A DNA stretch of 64,000 bases, from contig JAGUCH010000003.1 of the NCBI GenBank assembly GCA_019096065.1, positions 3,038,001 to 3,102,000 of the forward strand, given 5' to 3'. Positions 34,898 to 45,559 of this stretch are shown piece after piece. Position numbers and translations under genes: made by a program. The notes under the pieces were generated by a model. The model worked only from the letters and a program-made list of their open reading frames with translations, made no database searches and was not told the DNA's origin. This stretch comes from Paracyclopina nana (Eukaryota; Arthropoda; Copepoda; Cyclopoida; Cyclopettidae). Numbering within the stretch: position 1 is the stretch's first letter; each line of letters opens with the position of its first letter.

Positions 34898-35696
34898 TCA
34901 CTTGTTTCCCGTGGAAATCCTTCTTCCCACTCGTGACAATATAGGCTGGTCCTTGATTTGGGCATATATTTTTGATTTCTCTTTGCGGTAGTCCTTAGCA
35001 AATGTTACCAATAGAGGTTCAGTTGACCCTTGCACTATGTGTTTATCATGAAGAGCTATGATGGCATTCTTCGCCTCTTGCTCCTTTGTGAATCTGACAA
35101 ATCCTTTGCCATTTCTCTGACCAAAAACTGTCATTAGGTTCAGTTGGAGAATCTCTCCAAATTGTTTAAACAAGGCCTCCATCGCTTCATTAGTGACGAG
35201 GGTTCCAGCATTTTTAAAAAACAGCTTTCCGTTGCCACGAACATAGTCTTTGGAGAAGACCACCATGAGCTTTTTCCCTCTGATTTCAAGTCCATTCTTC
35301 ATCTTTGCAGCTCTGACAGCGTCGTCCGATTCTTGATATTGAACAATGCCACAACTTAAAGAATTAACAATCAAATGCATGTTTTCCAGACTTGCGTTAA
35401 TATTCATACCCATAAGAGTAGCCAGTCTCTGTGTCTTTAAAAATATGAACATGTTCGATTGGGCCAATTGGACTGAATATGTTGATAAGCTCTTGCTCGG
35501 TCAAACCCTGTGGCAGATAATTGACAAAGAGTTTGGTCCTCGTTTCATTTAGGTCATCCTCCTCAAATTCGAATGGCTCATCGCTGTCATCAAGTGTGAT
35601 TACATCGACCTCGGCAGCGCCTGCTGACTCTTCACACTCCTCAATTTCTTCATCTGAGGAAGAATCGAGGCAAATCAGCTCAGGCGGCTCTTCCAT
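34898..35696 (-). CDS. Two-RRM RNA-binding protein, ELAV/Sxl-like
   Basis: RNA-binding protein of 247 residues from exons 35696-35410 and 35354-34898 (intron 55 bp). A 50-residue acidic head (SSSDEEIEE, LDDSDEPFEFEEDD) is followed by RRM1 with RNP2 LFVNYLP and ELAV-like GLTEQELINIFSPIGPIE. RRM1 continues across the intron; RRM2 has KLFFKNAG, MEALFKQFGEI and RNP1-like GKGFVRF, ending with STEPLLVTFAKD, which mirrors the ATEPITVKFA of ELAV and Sex-lethal. RNP1 of RRM1 is degenerate (CGIVQYQ instead of GYGFVNY). There is no third RRM. The arrangement resembles Sxl/ELAV but is diverged, so a specific name is not justified. The next gene starts 171 bp downstream on the same strand and I saw no AATAAA between them. 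Confidence 0.82.
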
Positions 35697-35980
35697 TTTT
35701 CAATATCAGCGCTTTTTCTTTATTTGTTTACGTTTTGGCGACAGGCGGGCAATGCCGCACTAAGTTGGCTTAAAACCTTGGCTGTTTGGCAGAAAATCTG
35801 CGCTTGTTTCCAAAAAGTAAAATAAAGATGCCATGATTTAACTAACAATTTTTAAAGGACTTCATTTAGTTTATTTAACAGATTTGGCAAAATCCTCACT
35901 GCATGGTTACAAAGGAAGAGTAAAATGGACATGTCTACAACTAATCTATCGAAATGCATGAAAATCGTACGTGTATGAAT

Positions 35981-37312
35981 CTACTGCTGCTTGCACCCTT
36001 CTTTTTCTTTCTTTCGTTTGATCTTCTTCTCGAGTGACGATGACTTTTTGCTCATGGGCTGTTGCATGGGCATGTAGGGAGGCACAGGGAATCCATCGTT
36101 GCTAATATGACGAACATGCATTGGCTCAGTCATATACTGACCGGCATTAGGTCCCACATTGGCGTATTGAGGCTCAGAAGATACCTCACTTTCATCTGCT
36201 TCGTCCTCCTCCCCTTCTTCAGCTTCAGCGCTAGTCATCGCAAACTCAGATTTATGCCGGTCAATTGCGTTCGTGTTCATGTATGGCCTCCTTGCTGGCA
36301 ATTCTATCACAGATTCGTCGTGGTTTTCATCGAAAGATCTTTGCGGTGGGGAATCAGTATTGCTGCTGCTCTTTTTGCTCATCCTCGAGTCGACTCTGGC
36401 TGCTCCCAGCTGCTCCAACTCTTGCTGTTGTAGCAGCTTTTTTTGCCTAGACCGTTCCTTGGCACGCTTCAGTTTCGCCTTTTCTTTGGCATGTAGCATT
36501 TTGGCATACTCCAGATCTTGAGCTTCACGAGCCAAACGAGCATCCTCAGTTTCCTCAACTAGCAGTTGTTCTTGCAGTCTTTTAGCTAACTGTTCATCCC
36601 TCTTCTGCTGCTCTAACTGCTCCTCTGCTCTTTTAGACAAAACCAGATCTCGCTGAGACAAGCCTGCCAAGCCAACAACATTGTCAACATTGTCATTGTC
36701 GCTGTCAGTTTCGTAAGGAATATTTCGTCTTGGACTCGCAGCGGGTATTTTTGAGATTGCTCCTCCTGGATATCTGGCTGATACGGCATAGTGCTCGGGC
36801 TTGTTGTTGGCGTAAACAGGTTCATCTTTGACCAATGCTGGTCGAGCTAGTTTCACCAGATATTGCTCGTCGTTGTAAACGATTCGTCTCCGTCCTGGCA
36901 AGACATCCACATCAGGCACATCTCCGTTTGCCATGACAGGTAACGGAGGTGTGCCAGAGGAGGAGAACAAGCTAGTCTGGACTTGCCTTGCAACCTCTGC
37001 GTCACGGGCCTCAATATCCCTCAACATTCGACGGCGTTCTTCCACTTGCTTCGAAGCCTGTTCAACCTCCTGAAATTGCTCATGGCGAGCCCTAGGAAGA
37101 TCTTCTCGGATTTGGTGATTTCTCTGACGATTTCCAGACAAGTGTTGGTCAATTTCTTGGCTCTGCAATCGCTGGGCTAGCGCGCCGTCCTCGTAAACAG
37201 ACCAATTGGCACGAATCCTTGAAACGTGACCTCCGGACGGCAAAGTTCCGGACTCACTTGACGTTGTCGAGGTCGCCATTGCTGAAGAGGAATTGTGCGC
37301 AAACTTCAACAT
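35981..37312 (-). CDS. CCDC50: CCDC50-like coiled-coil ubiquitin-binding protein
   Basis: Homologue of CCDC50/Ymer, a cytosolic phosphoprotein that binds polyubiquitin and tunes NF-kB and receptor signalling. One exon, 443 residues. The N-terminal CCDC50 domain is clear (YEDGALAQRLQSQEIDQHL, NRQRNHQIREDLPRARHEQ). Two further helices (QLAKRLQEQLLVEE and ARLAREAQDLEYAKML) look like the MIU-type ubiquitin-interacting segments of the family. Then come a lysine-rich stretch, an acidic stretch (EEGEEDEADESE) and a basic tail KKIKRKKEKE. ATG at 37312 is used; an in-frame Met 11 codons later is an alternative. The vertebrate gene has many introns, here none. Confidence 0.85.
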   Translation of the reverse strand: MLKFAHNSSSAMATSTTSSESGTLPSGGHVSRIRANWSVYEDGALAQRLQSQEIDQHLSGNRQRNHQIREDLPRARHEQFQEVEQASKQVEERRRMLRDIEARDAEVARQVQTSLFSSSGTPPLPVMANGDVPDVDVLPGRRRIVYNDEQYLVKLARPALVKDEPVYANNKPEHYAVSARYPGGAISKIPAASPRRNIPYETDSDNDNVDNVVGLAGLSQRDLVLSKRAEEQLEQQKRDEQLAKRLQEQLLVEETEDARLAREAQDLEYAKMLHAKEKAKLKRAKERSRQKKLLQQQELEQLGAARVDSRMSKKSSSNTDSPPQRSFDENHDESVIELPARRPYMNTNAIDRHKSEFAMTSAEAEEGEEDEADESEVSSEPQYANVGPNAGQYMTEPMHVRHISNDGFPVPPYMPMQQPMSKKSSSLEKKIKRKKEKEGCKQQ

Positions 37313-38786
37313 TTGAGATTCTTCATTGCACCACTTCCATCCGCAATCTCACGATTTCGCATTCATGTCCTAATGCTGAATGGAAGATTGGAAGTTGAAC
37401 AATAACAAAAGTTCTCGCAGTTTTGCTGGTTAGCTTTCCCGAGCCAGATAAATCGGATCAACCTGAACAGGTTTTAACCGCGATGCTAATAAAATGTAAG
37501 CAAAAATGGGCCGACTTTGGCACAACAATTTTTCAAAGCATTTTTGTAGAACATAAATATTGTATTTAATGCAGTATTATTGCCTTACAAATGGTATTAG
37601 TGATAGACATCTGCCTAAAAAAGTGTAATTTACTTTTTTCAATTCTGGAAAACTAAAAATCTCCCTTTATCTCGGGAAATGGAAGGATTATCACTTGCAC
37701 TGAGGAATGTTAAATTTTATTCTTGTTAGAAAAGGGAATCGTGACTCATCTATGTCTATTAGGGAGTAATAATTGGCAAATATTGATTGAAGAAGGCCTT
37801 AAATGTGATGGCCTGGCTTTAGACAGCCTATGCTGGGTGCGGTCGAACATTTACCTTTAAACTGCTCGACCTCAATTTCGCTCCATTTTATGAACAAAGT
37901 GAGCAAAACAGAGTTGCCAAGAAAAGCTGCGTTTCAACTTTTGGCTTTTTTCAAGACTCTTTGCTCTGCTTTCATGTGAACAATGTCAGAATTCAGCGTG
38001 AAGTCAGTCTTCAGCAGTGACCAGCTCAGTCTAGAGCTTGTAATTGTCAAGAAGTTGCCGATAATTTTCTAGAATAATTCGACTCGAACTGAACTTTTGA
38101 CCCCCATGGACGTTTAAGCATCTAGCGCCAATCTCGGGTACAGAAATCAAAATCGAAGAAAATATTGAGAAATCGGTAAGCCATCATCTCTACACTCTTA
38201 TGACAATCAAGCTTGTTTTTGTGTGCAAATTACTGCCAGTTTTCCTTTGTTGGCCTTTTTGCGTCAGACCTCGAATCCAGCTTTGTCTGTGTCGCTTTTC
38301 TTTTATTACAAGTGCAGCCGAGTCAATCATCTTATGCAAGTTTTGCCGTTTATAGCGCGACGTAATTCGTTGCATTTCGTGTTGCTTGACCCCATCATCT
38401 GTTTTTTAATGACAATCTCGTTTTGAAAATAATTTTGGTTAAACTTGCTGAAGTTGCTTCTAGTTGATTCCAGTTTCCGTGGCGGTTATTTTTAAAACTA
38501 TGATTAGCTCACGTTGTTCCAGTTCATTTACTGCCATCATCATCATCATCATGTTATGTTAGAAATAAGAAGAATGAGTAATAGAGGTACATATGGCAGA
38601 TAAGAGCTCTTCCATAGAAGAAAATCACGCACGCACGCGTATAGTTGTAGTCATAACAGTATATAATATAGCGCATTCGATCTGTTTCTTACGCTGTCAT
38701 ATCTTTCTGAAATGAGATACTCAAGATCCTGATTAAAACTCCCTCATTTCTTGTTTCAGGATTAACCATCAATTGAATGAGAGAAA
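37313..38786. other. Divergent region between CCDC50 and epsin, with probable epsin 5' UTR
   Basis: 1.5 kb between head-to-head genes. A run of TCATCATCATCATCAT is at about 38536 and a GCACGCACGCG tract at about 38628. A good splice acceptor (TTTCTTGTTTCAG, ending at 38759) 27 bp before the epsin ATG suggests a noncoding first exon further upstream, whose position I cannot fix. An extra ATG at 38777 precedes the epsin start out of frame. Confidence 0.55.
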
Positions 38787-40710
38787 ATGGCTGTGAATAT
38801 CAATGGCTTGAGGAGAAACATCAAGAATGTTGCTCACAACTACACGGATGCTCAGGTATGCTTTTCTCAATTATTCTTGCTTCCTTGCTTCCTGAATGCA
38901 TCATTAAATTCAAGGTCAAAGTCAGAGAGGCAACCTCTAATGACCCCTGGGGCCCCTCGTCCACCATGATGTCGGAGATCGCAGACCTTACCTACAATGT
39001 GGTGGCCTTCACAGAAATCATGCAAATGGTGTGGAAACGGCTGAACGATCATGGGAGAAACTGGAGACACGTGTACAAAGCCCTCGTGCTACTCGAATAT
39101 TTGATAAAGACAGGCAGCGAAAAGGTTGCGCAACAATGCAAAGAGAACATTTTCGCCATTCAAACCCTCAAGGATTTTCAATATTTGGATGACAACAAAG
39201 ACCAGGGGATCAATGTGCGTGAAAAGGCCAAATCATTGGTGGCTTTGCTTAAAGATGACGAGAGGCTTAAGAATGAGCGCGTCAGGGCTCTCAAAGCTAA
39301 GGAACGGTTCGCCCAATCTGCCGCAGGCATAGGCAGTGACACCGTAGTGAGTATTTTTTTACTTGGATTTTAAATCAAGTTAGTTCTAATGTAACTGTCT
39401 CATTTCAGTATAATGCAACCCGCGATCGTTTTGAGCCCCAGGCTCGAATGCGAGGAGCATCCCCAATTGAATACAGTAGCTCAGAGCTTGAGGCTGCCCG
39501 GCCTCAAACAGCAGGTGTGTGTGGCAAATTCCATAGCAGCGTAATGAGTCATATTTGAAAAAAATCATTGTTCATAGGTGAAGAAGAGCTTCAACTACAA
39601 TTGGCTTTGGCCATGTCACGTGAGGAGGCTGAGCAGGAGGAGAGCAAGTCCAAGTCTGATGACATGAGACTTCAACTTGCTCTTCAAAAGTCCAAGGAAG
39701 AGGCTGGTGGGGAAACAGCTGAATTTGACAGCGGGAAGCCCGCACCGAAACCCAGCAATGGGAGCAAACCAGCCGTTGTAGACCTCTTGGATTTGGACTT
39801 TGGCAATCCTGTTGCGCAGCCTCCACCTCCGACCAGAACAGCTGCTTCTGCCTTGGGTCCTTCACCCACAATTGACCCGTGGGGCATGGCAGTGCAGCCT
39901 CCACCAGCCATCACACAAAATGATCCTTGGGGTGGGGTAGCTGCCGCAGCTCTTCCCCATGACCCATGGTCACCGGTCAAGGATGTCGCTCCAAGAGCAT
40001 CCCCGTTGCCCAATATTGGCAGACCTTCTCCCATCAATCACCAAAGTATACAATTCTCATGATTTAATTGACATATTATGGAAGGAGTGGTTTTCGTTAC
40101 AGTTCCTATCTCAGAAAACGATCCTTGGTCGGCATTGCCACCTGCGTCATCCGCATCAGTTGGGCGAAGCGATGCCTGGAGTCCAGTTGCTGCCAGCATA
40201 GATCCATTTTCCCCCGTGGCCCAACGAGAGTTGACCGAGTTTGACATGCTGAGGAATCAAATTGAATCTAATAAGCCAGGATCACCTTTTGAAGTTGGGG
40301 ACTTGTCATCTGCGTTGCCAGTGACCACTCCGATGGCTTCAAACACAGGCACAAAACCAAAGAAAAGCGTCCAAAGTTTGCTCGGTGAACACTCTAATCT
40401 TGTAAACCTCGACAATTTGGTCACAGACTCCAAGGCGCAAGGTAACTTATCCTGGCAAATTCTAGCATCTCAATTTTAGTGTACTGCAGACATGAACTGA
40501 AAAACTTTGATTTTACTTTAGGATTTTTGTAATAACGATTTTTTTTCAGTTCGGAATCCGTTCGAACAGCACCCTCCGAATCCTTTCCAGGCAAAGGCAA
40601 CAAAGCCTGCCATGAATCAGCTGCTGCAACAACAATCCACACCTTGGCAGCATGATTCTTCAGTTCAACAGTCACAACAACAACAGCAGGACTTCAATCC
40701 ATTCTTTTGA
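38787..40710 (+). CDS. lqf: Epsin (liquid facets), endocytic ENTH adaptor
   Basis: Clathrin-mediated endocytosis adaptor; the ENTH domain binds PI(4,5)P2 and bends membrane, and ubiquitin motifs capture cargo such as Notch ligands. Exons 38787-38855, 38915-39346, 39409-39514, 39578-40045, 40103-40441 and 40550-40710 give 524 residues. ENTH spans about residues 5-145 (RRNIKNVAHNYTDAQ, SNDPWGPSS, TYNVVAFTEIMQMVWKRLND). Two ubiquitin-interacting motifs are LQLQLALAMSREEAE and MRLQLALQKSKEEA. The tail carries several DPW motifs for AP-2 (NDPWGG, HDPWSP, NDPWSA) and three NPF motifs for EH domains (RNPFEQ, PNPFQA, FNPFF at the very end), plus LLDLDF, a clathrin-box-like element. The order ENTH-UIM-DPW-NPF is diagnostic. 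The first intron is just 59 bp. Confidence 0.97.
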
Positions 40711-42403
40711 GCAGACAAGCAGTTCAGGGATTATGGCACTACTCTACTCACATATATCGTATATTACACTACATAGAGTAATTAGAAGCGATATTTTCCT
40801 CTACAAAAAAAATTACGTCAACGAGCGATTTAATAGAAGAAATCCCCTGTTTTCTCTTTTGCTCCATTCTGGCCCATTTTCCTTCTTTTTGTAACGTGTG
40901 TCCTACTGTGATCAACTATGTATGTAAATATCTCTTGTTTCCTCCTTTCTTGACTTTCTGTAACAAGTACATCGCTCTTTTTGTCAAAAAGACTCAAACA
41001 CTTTTATCTATTGACTGCAGCCTACTTTTACTATATTGATGAAAGCGAATTGACTATGGATTTTAATTTTAGAACTTTTTGTAAAAGATTGCCCACCATG
41101 GATTGGCTGCAATTATGTGACAAATATACAAGCTGAATTATATCGACGTAAGAAAAATATTTAGGGTTTTCTTTGCTACAAATAACTTTTAATCCGCACT
41201 AACATATCATCATTCAGATACCCACAAGACAAATTACCCATTTAATAGGCCAAAGAAAGGTTGCAAAATGTAAGAAATGGACTTTGGCCATTATCAGGCC
41301 CATCCAGTTCAATAATTAGAAAGGTTCACTCCATATGAATCCAGATCATTGCATGATGATGGCGCATACACCTTAGATAGCTCTGTAAGTCTTTCAATTT
41401 CACGGTTCTTGAAGAAACGTGCTTCGCTCATATTTGAGTCTGATCATAAAAAAATGGGACATTCTGAAGTTAATTTCTTAAAGCTTTTAAATTCAATGGC
41501 ACCAATTAACCTGTGCCTGCTTACAGAATTGAAGCGCATTTTTTTTTATTTTTCAGATCAGACTCCATACATTAAGGGATTTTATAACATTTCCTAATAT
41601 TACCTTTGACGAGGTGCAAATACGTACTACGTTCATTGGAGATATAATTTCTTCAATTTTGGAACCTTTCTCTTAATTCCTCATTAAGCTTGGCTTACTT
41701 ACTTTGTCACTTATGCTAACTTCTAAAACATCGTTAACATATCCCAACGTGAAAGTGTGAAAGTGAACAGGCAAGATAATCACATCAACCTGAGGGCTAT
41801 TGCAGCCCAGAAAAAATAAATATACTATACATGTTCTGAAAGCTTATAATGATCGGGGAATTTGTTTGGTGGTAATTTTAAAATCCTGTCCTAGCGCTTC
41901 CAATATCAAATATTTGTAAAAAAAAAAACTTCCAGCACCGAGAGCATGGGCTTAAACAATTTTTGTCCCCTGAGATGCTCTTGCTAAAATTACAAGATCT
42001 ATCTTTATTTAGTTCATAAGAAAATTGCTAGGATGCCCTGGAATCGAGATATAGTGGTCGGATCGGCCGCAGTTGAAGAGAGATTGAAGTCATTGAACTC
42101 ATGTCATTTGAAGAAAAAATCGAAGAGCTAGGCCAGGATTTTAAACGTACGTATTTTGGGTGGGGAATTGTAATTGTGAGTTCAAACTTAATCTAAGTTA
42201 TGCAAATTTCTTCCAATTACTTACAATGCTACCGCATTTTATGAACACCCAATTAATATGTTGATGATTTTTGAGCAGCTTTTATTTTTACTCATTTAGC
42301 AATGGCAAGTGATCACAGGTTAATTTGTGAATGGGTGTTTAGAAGAACCACATAACTGATGCAATTATAGGTGATCTTCAGCGCGAACCATCTGCGCTTC
42401 TAT
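40711..42403. other. Epsin 3' flank and intergenic DNA
   Basis: AT-rich; probably holds a long epsin 3' UTR (several candidate poly(A) signals, none decisive). No coding frame with support; the frame at 41349-41597 has no recognisable feature. No repeat recognised. Confidence 0.5.
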
Positions 42404-42788
42404 TTAGCTAGTGGTTTTCGCAAGGACGGAATATGGTAGGTACATATTGCCCTTTAGACTTTTTGCTATTGAGATCTTCTTGAGATATTTTAGAGGATGC
42501 TGGCTTGCATGGTTAGAGATGATCAGGTCGTAGAAGAGCTGTATGCATTCTGTGTTGCATTTTCCATCCTAGTAAGAAAAAAGACCATGTCATGTTAATA
42601 ATCGTGCTTAATACCATATTATTATGAGAATAACTCACTTCCAAAAGCTTGGTGAAAATCCGCATTTGGTAGCGGATCAAAAACCGAAGGAGTTGATCTT
42701 CATGTTCAGGTGGTCTGAAAGGTGGAAATGCTAAGATGGGAGAGGGTAGGACAACAAGAAAAGCAAGGATATGGATAAGTCTAAGCAT
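42404..42788 (-). CDS. Probable small secreted protein, 104 aa
   Basis: Two exons, 42788-42639 and 42568-42404, joined by a good GT-AG intron of 70 bp (donor GTGAGT, acceptor TTTTCTTACTAG) in phase 0. The first exon starts with a typical signal peptide (MLRLIHILAFLVVLPSPILA), predicted to be cut before FPPFRP. The mature part is about 84 residues, with a charged helix-like segment (DQLLRFLIRYQMRIFTKLLE) and two cysteines close together at the start of exon 2 (DGKCNTEC). I do not recognise the family. Signal peptide, splice quality and phase make it better than a chance frame, but no homology was available, and further exons or an untranslated role cannot be excluded. Confidence 0.45.
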
Positions 42789-44414
42789 GGCGAAGAACTG
42801 ATGGAGGCCTCCAAAATGCCTCCGTATTTGTACCACCAAGGTGCAGAGAAGATTCTCTTTTTTGTGTGCATGGTGACTCCAATTCTAAGCTTATTGAGCA
42901 TCCATTCGATTTAAACTCTGATCAAGACTTACTAAAAACCCACACACATATTTTTGAGATTAATGTTTTCATAAAAATGTCAACTAAGGCCTCAAGCCTT
43001 TGTTTCAGCAAAACTTATCAAGATTCGGTCTTAACCAAGGTGACAGAAAATGCCTTACAAAAATAGCTGTTTGACATAGTTGAATGGAATTAGAAAATTG
43101 AAGAAGATCATGAAGAATCGCAAACAAATATTCTTTTTACCAACTTAGAAGGCGATCCTTACACGAGGGTACGGTAAATGAAAAAAAACCTAGCGAGGTT
43201 ACAATTAGACAAAATACTCTATGAATCACGTATAAACCCTTTGCTTGGATATGATGAACACTTACGTTCTCGATAATAATACGACATCTAGGAATGAGGT
43301 CCTGTTACTTTTAACCGGTGAAATTGATAAAGGGTCGATCGTCATTATCAGATATATACTAGATGAGGGCTTAAAAAAGAAAACCTAATCATTGAAACTC
43401 GGCGTTATCCTTACAAAAGTGATAATTGCTCTCTCATTGACCCTCTTTTGCCCATTTTTATCTCAAAATGATTTGTAAAGTTACTTCTCTAACCTAACTT
43501 TTAACGCTTTAAAAATCCTCTCTCAGCTTTTTAACTGCCCTTGCTCCATTCAGTAGAACCGGGAGTTATCTGAAAATATTATGGAACTTAAAAAATGGGC
43601 ACATTTATGCTAACTCATAAGGCTGTGAGAGGGGTGTAAAGTTTTACTGCATAAGAATTTCTCCCCTGCCAGGAGCCCAAGTGCAAAAAACTTTGGCATG
43701 GTGACTACCCACTGGTAGAGCTTCCAGATGTTCCATAACATTTTCAGGAAGCTCTCATTTTTAAAAAATGATGCTCAAAATAAGCAACCAATATCAACTA
43801 TCTTTATCTTGAACCATATTATCAGGAGCTTATCAAGATTTTAACTCAATAAACACTTCCTGCAAAAACAGGAAGCCTAAAAAATGACTCTAGCTTAGTG
43901 CAATGAATGATAGCGCTTATACAGCCTGATTCAGAGAATTGTGAACACTTTTGTATTGACCTATTACTAAAAGTGATCGCAATTATCTGAATCAGTCTGT
44001 ATAAACAACAAGTCCCCTTATTGGTAAGTATTGAATCATTTTGAAAGAAGTGACAGAGCTCGGAATCAATGCATTTCAGGTTTTTTGGATGGGATATGAT
44101 AAAGCATTGTTAAGGCAATTTAAGTTACCGTAGGGCTTCCACCGTGACAGGCTATACTTCGCATACAATTGTTATCCAAAATCAAGACTCATGTGATACA
44201 CCTATCTACGTATATTAGCTAACCTGAAATATGCTTTATTCTGCTAAATGATAATTGACTAATGAGCGGAATGCATTAAAGAATATAAAAAAATAAAAAG
44301 ACTAATGACAAACTTAACATAGCTGCAAACGAAGTTAAGTCCAGATCTTAAAGCAAGATGCTGCCAACCTATGTAACTAAGAACAAAATAAATGTGTCAA
44401 GGATGGATGAAGAA
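42789..44414. other. Intergenic region containing a MITE relict
   Basis: AT-rich stretch between the small secreted gene and the TPD52 gene. Apart from the MITE-like element at 43557-43766 I see no gene or repeat. A frame at 42866-43066 is unsupported. The TPD52 3' UTR lies at the right edge. Confidence 0.5.
43557..43766. mobile_element. Shortened copy of the TTAA MITE family
   Basis: The segment 43621-43766 matches 34005-34165 in the MITE of the zinc-finger intron (GCTGTGAGAGGGGT, AAAGTTTTACT, CATAAGAATTT, GCATGGTGACTA), with an internal gap. The opposite arm survives at 43560-43586 (CTGAAAATATTATGGAAC), pairing with CTGAAAATGTTATGGAACAT at the right end, so it is a roughly 210-bp foldback derivative of the same family. 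Divergence is clearly higher than between the arms of the larger copy. Confidence 0.75.
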
Positions 44415-45093
44415 CTACTTTTCCTCAGGAATCAACGACTGATTGTCAGAGTTCGCCCCATTATTGGCAGCCAAGTTATTGTGGCTCATGCTGACTTCTT
44501 CGCTCAGATTTTGCGATGAAAATGAGGAGGTCACTTTGGACTTGGCCGCTCCAAAGGCTGAGCCAACCTTTTGGCTGGCCGAAATGAAGCTTTGAGAGCC
44601 CGAAATCGATGACCATACTGAGGCCGTTTTGCTTTTGGCAGCTGTCAAGGCCAACCCAGTTTTCTTGTAGGCCTGGCTTTCTTGCACCTTCTTCAGGCCT
44701 TGACTCATGTCCTCACTGAATTCCCGCCATGCTGTGATGCCAAGGCGTCGTTTTAATCCGTGGGCATGCGCCTCTTTTGATGCTAAAACCTAAAATGACA
44801 AATAACATTCTATTTTTGGGGAAATAACTTTCCTTCCAAATGTCACAAAAAAGTTTTTTGCCAAATAAAAAAAGGTCAGTTCGGGTTTCAAAAATGCTTG
44901 CCTGTTTGAGAGTGCTGATTTCCTCTTCTGTTCTGACGAGTTCAGCTTTCCACTCGTCGCGTTGTCGTTCTTGCTCATCGGCTGAAAGCGTCCCAAAGTC
45001 TCCAGCAATCACGGAATCAGTGGGTGAAACTGCGTCCAAGGACGGGTAGCTCGCCGAGGAGCTCTCGTTCAGTATCAAGTTTTCTTGAGACAT
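44415..45093 (-). CDS. TPD52: Tumor protein D52/D54 family member
   Basis: TPD52-like coiled-coil protein, a family involved in vesicle trafficking and lipid droplet biology. Exons 45093-44902 and 44789-44415 give 188 residues, as in the family (about 184-224). The TPD52 domain is evident: acidic head, EWKAELVRTEEEISTLKQ, VLASKEAHAHGLKRRLG, WREFSEDMSQGLKKVQESQA, YKKTGLALTAAKSKTASVWS and the terminal FGAAKSK segment. The only intron (44790-44901, 112 bp) begins with GC rather than GT, in an otherwise perfect CAG|GCAAG context, and ends with TTTTAG. No usable GT donor fits the phase nearby, and the joined protein matches the family across the junction, so a GC-AG intron is the best reading. Confidence 0.92.
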
Positions 45094-45559
45094 GCTTCAA
45101 ATTGAGTCGAACGACTCGAATATGCTTTTGTAGTTTTGTTGTTGTTATGTGTACGTGTCTGCCTGAACCTGAAGTTGTTTCTCCCGGAAAATTTAACAAC
45201 GGCTCGAAACTAACCCAAGTCAGCTCAATAACCATCCGTTGACACTATTATTTGCATTGAATTTAATCATACACGCTTCAAAAACAAAAGTGCCATTACT
45301 CAAGCCTTTATCAAACATGAGGTAGCAAAATATGAAGGGTAAGAAAATAGGTAGCCATAAAATAAGGACCAACATTGCCTTAAATAAAGTTACGCGTTTC
45401 ACTGCTAAGACAGCTGTCCTATGGTTACTTACTACAGAATGCTACATAATTAACTAATACACATATTGCCGTTTGATTTAAAACTGATTATTGCCGTTTG
45501 ATTTAAAACTGATATAAGCCGTATTTAGATCAAATGAAGTTTTATTTGATTCTTCGACA
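45094..45559. other. Intergenic region, TPD52 5' flank and zinc-finger 3' flank
   Basis: Contains the TPD52 promoter on the left and the 3' end of the large zinc-finger gene on the right. A 25-bp tandem duplication lies at 45465-45514. No gene seen. Confidence 0.5.
45465..45514. repeat. 25-bp tandem duplication
   Basis: Two adjacent copies of a 25-bp unit starting ATTGCCGTTTGATTTAAAAC at 45465 and 45490, differing at most in the last base. It lies about 46 bp past the stop of the large zinc-finger gene, probably within its 3' UTR. Confidence 0.85.

Noticed and set aside
38777-39373. 198-codon frame overlapping epsin
   Set aside because: It reads through the first epsin intron. Treated as a possible retention product, not a separate gene.
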